Assembly (NCBI GenBank): GCA_003670425.1
Contig: QWRL01000147.1
Coordinates: 1-6,136 of the forward strand
Source: Chloroflexota bacterium
GTDB lineage: Bacteria; Chloroflexota; Anaerolineae; Anaerolineales; UBA11657
Direction of reading: 5' to 3'
Length of the DNA: 6,136 nt
Positions 4,784-6,136 of the stretch are shown piece by piece (position 1 is the stretch's first letter; every line of letters starts with the position of its first letter). The notes beneath the pieces are model-generated. The model was not told where the DNA came from. It saw only the letters and a list, made by a program, of their open reading frames with translations, and searched no databases. The position numbers and the translations under genes are program-made.

Positions 4784-6136
4784 TTATTCGTCCAGCAGCG
4801 TAACCGGCTCCTGATAGAAGCGCACGTTGCGGCGCGCCAGCTTCTCGGCCACCATTTGTTCCAGCCAGGCGCGCTTGTGCGCCAGCTCCACATTGGATTT
4901 CAACATTGCAAGGTCCGCATTTAATCGCAGGATGCGCCCGGGAATTACAAAGCGTGTGATGCCAGCGGGCAGCAGGTCGCCGCTCAGCGCGGCATGCAAC
5001 ACCTCGGCCACTTTGAATTGCGGGAACACCACCAGCAGCGCCATGCCGGGCACCGTGCTGCGCAGCGAGTCCATGTGCGTATTGAGCGTGCGCGTGACGG
5101 CGCCGGCTGCAGAGTAGGCTGCCACCAGCGCGTTCAGCGCCTGCAAGCCGCTGTAGCCGGCTGCGGCGCGCACCAGATAGCCCTGCCCGTCTGCACCAAT
5201 CAAGTTGCACAGCGCGGCGCGGTTGTCTAGCGCAGCTTGCATGGCGCTGCTGGCCGCCGGTTCAATGTGCACCGCGCTTACGCCGCCAAGCAGCGCCAGC
5301 ATTGCCGGCTGCGGCATGCCGGACACAGCGTGGTACCAAGTGTGCAAGCGCAAGTTCGGATCATCACTGCGCACAATCTGCACCACAATGTGCGGGTAGC
5401 CCAGCTGCTGAAATGCTTTTGTGCGCGTGGCGCCATCCAGCACCACAAAGCGCCCTTCGGCTTCGGCAGTGACGGGCGGATTCACCAGCACGCTCTCGGT
5501 GGCCAGCCGGGCCGCAAGGTCCGCAGCGCGCGCTGCATCAAAATGTTCATGCGGCACCCCCGCTTCAAGCCCCCCCCCCTGCAGGCTCCGCGCAGCGCCC
5601 GCCGATTGGCGCTGGCGCAGCAGCTCCAGCAGCTGCTTGAGCACGCGCTCCAGCGCGTGGCGCGGCGGCAGGCTGGCCGTATTAAAAGGCGCGGGCAGCA
5701 CTTTCAAATTTGGATGCGTGGAAGCAGCCGCGCCGGTTGGCAGCCGCACGGCAGCCTGCGCCAGCGCCCCGCTGGCAAGCGCTGCGTGCAGCGCTTGCAG
5801 GTCCACCACCTCCGCACTGCCGGTATTCAACAGCATGGCGTGCGCGCGGCAGCGCGCCAGCTGCGCCGCGCCAATCACATGCCGTGTTTCCGCGCCCAGC
5901 GGCAAATGCAGGCTGATGAAATCGCTGCGCTCCAGCAGCTCGTTCAGCTCCAGCAGTTCCAGCTCCGGCTCCAGCGCCAGCTCTGAAGTGAGGCGCGGCT
6001 GATGCACAAGGATGTGCATGTCAAAAGCGCGTGCGCGGTGGAGCACCTCCTGCCCGGTGGCACCCAGGCCGATGATGCCAAGTGTGCTGCCCGCGAGTGC
6101 GGTGCCGCGCGCATGCGCCAGTGAGAGCAGCGCCTC
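4784..6136 (-). CDS. Degenerate D-2-hydroxyacid dehydrogenase domain fused to SbnI/SerK-like ParB-fold domain (5' end missing)
   Basis: The frame is open at the right edge; 450 residues are visible (numbered from base 6136). Residues about 16-170 are a Rossmann domain of the D-2-hydroxyacid dehydrogenase type: GSTLGIIGLGATG (GxGxxG at 23-28), SDFISLHLPLGAETRHVIG (71-89) and LLNTG (102-106). The usual catalytic Arg (NTARG reads NTGSA), Glu (DVFEPEP region reads AVRLPTG) and His (TPH reads LPA) are absent, so dehydrogenase activity is unlikely; NAD(H) sensing is possible. After a GGG linker (187-189), residues about 190-450 match the ParB/sulfiredoxin-fold SbnI/SerK group: PHEHFD with Glu197, LVNPP, FVVLDGATRTKAFQQLGYPHIVVQIV, FVIPGR (396-401) and ending VRFYQEPVTLLDE. 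In archaeal SerK the PHE glutamate is the catalytic residue, as I recall. Free-serine kinase or a regulatory role is inferred. The GTG at 6046 is internal to the Rossmann domain and is not the start. Confidence 0.75.
   Translation of the reverse strand, partial: EALLSLAHARGTALAGSTLGIIGLGATGQEVLHRARAFDMHILVHQPRLTSELALEPELELLELNELLERSDFISLHLPLGAETRHVIGAAQLARCRAHAMLLNTGSAEVVDLQALHAALASGALAQAAVRLPTGAAASTHPNLKVLPAPFNTASLPPRHALERVLKQLLELLRQRQSAGAARSLQGGGLEAGVPHEHFDAARAADLAARLATESVLVNPPVTAEAEGRFVVLDGATRTKAFQQLGYPHIVVQIVRSDDPNLRLHTWYHAVSGMPQPAMLALLGGVSAVHIEPAASSAMQAALDNRAALCNLIGADGQGYLVRAAAGYSGLQALNALVAAYSAAGAVTRTLNTHMDSLRSTVPGMALLVVFPQFKVAEVLHAALSGDLLPAGITRFVIPGRILRLNADLAMLKSNVELAHKRAWLEQMVAEKLARRNVRFYQEPVTLLDE
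5570..5579 (-). repeat. G10 tract at the domain junction of the fused gene
   Basis: Ten C on the plus strand read as G10 in the minus-strand gene, encoding the GGG linker between the Rossmann and ParB-like domains. With 11 G the frame would end almost at once (...GGG, GCT, TGA). With 9 G it would run about 30 codons further and stop. So tract length decides whether a fused or a dehydrogenase-only product is made. It may also mark a sequencing error. Confidence 0.85.

Noticed and set aside
5920..5985. Repeated CAGCTC-like hexamers suggesting a short tandem repeat.
   Set aside because: They encode a Leu/Glu-rich helix at the expected place between the first Rossmann strands and SDFISLHLPL. This is codon-level low complexity rather than a separate element.
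5237..5986. A 249-codon plus-strand frame opposite the fused dehydrogenase/ParB-like gene.
   Set aside because: The translation is Gln/Arg/His-rich low-complexity sequence without motifs, while the minus strand has clear Rossmann and ParB-like motifs.
1..6136. CRISPR arrays, tRNA or rRNA genes, transposases, integration sites or a defence-type gene cluster.
   Set aside because: I saw no regularly spaced repeats, no tRNA-like cloverleaf, no transposase or recombinase motifs, and no toxin or nuclease motifs. The six genes account for almost all of the window.

Overview
This 6.1-kb window is GC-rich and bacterial in layout: tightly packed genes, short gaps and no RNA genes or mobile elements that I can see. 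The proteins suggest the phylum Chloroflexota, probably an Anaerolineae-like lineage. The clues are Pro/Thr-rich 'PTPTP' linkers around LysM domains, a membrane-anchored LysM protein with an N-terminal zinc ribbon, an NTF2-like lipoprotein and a large SGNH-hydrolase family. This assignment is inferred from protein style and was not tested by a search.

Left to right there are six genes. (1) 1-1007, plus, open at the left edge: a secreted-type SGNH hydrolase behind a Pro-rich stretch encoded by long poly-C runs. (2) 1018-2094, minus: a paralog of gene 1 arranged tail to tail with it, with a signal peptide and Cys in place of the nucleophilic Ser; an intrinsic terminator for it overlaps its stop codon. 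Next, 2095-2431 is a divergent control region with an AT-rich core. It holds a 23-bp operator-like dyad, a -35/-10 pair on the plus strand and -10-like sequence on the minus strand. (3) 2432-2821, plus: a small lipoprotein, probably NTF2-like. (4) 2915-3481, plus: an HD-superfamily phosphohydrolase (COG2316-like). (5) 3563-4732, plus, behind a perfect TATAAT box: zinc ribbon, transmembrane helix, two LysM domains and a C-terminal beta-sandwich-like domain. (6) 4784-6136, minus, open at the right edge: a D-2-hydroxyacid-dehydrogenase-type NAD-binding domain that has lost its catalytic residues, read in one frame into an SbnI/SerK-like ParB-fold domain, with a G10 tract at the junction.

Genes 1, 2, 3 and 5 act at or outside the membrane and fit cell-envelope work. 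Genes 4 and 6 are cytoplasmic. No single pathway ties the six together. The most unusual items are the fused pseudo-dehydrogenase/serine-kinase-like gene with its G10 junction, and the Ser/Cys pair of SGNH paralogs.
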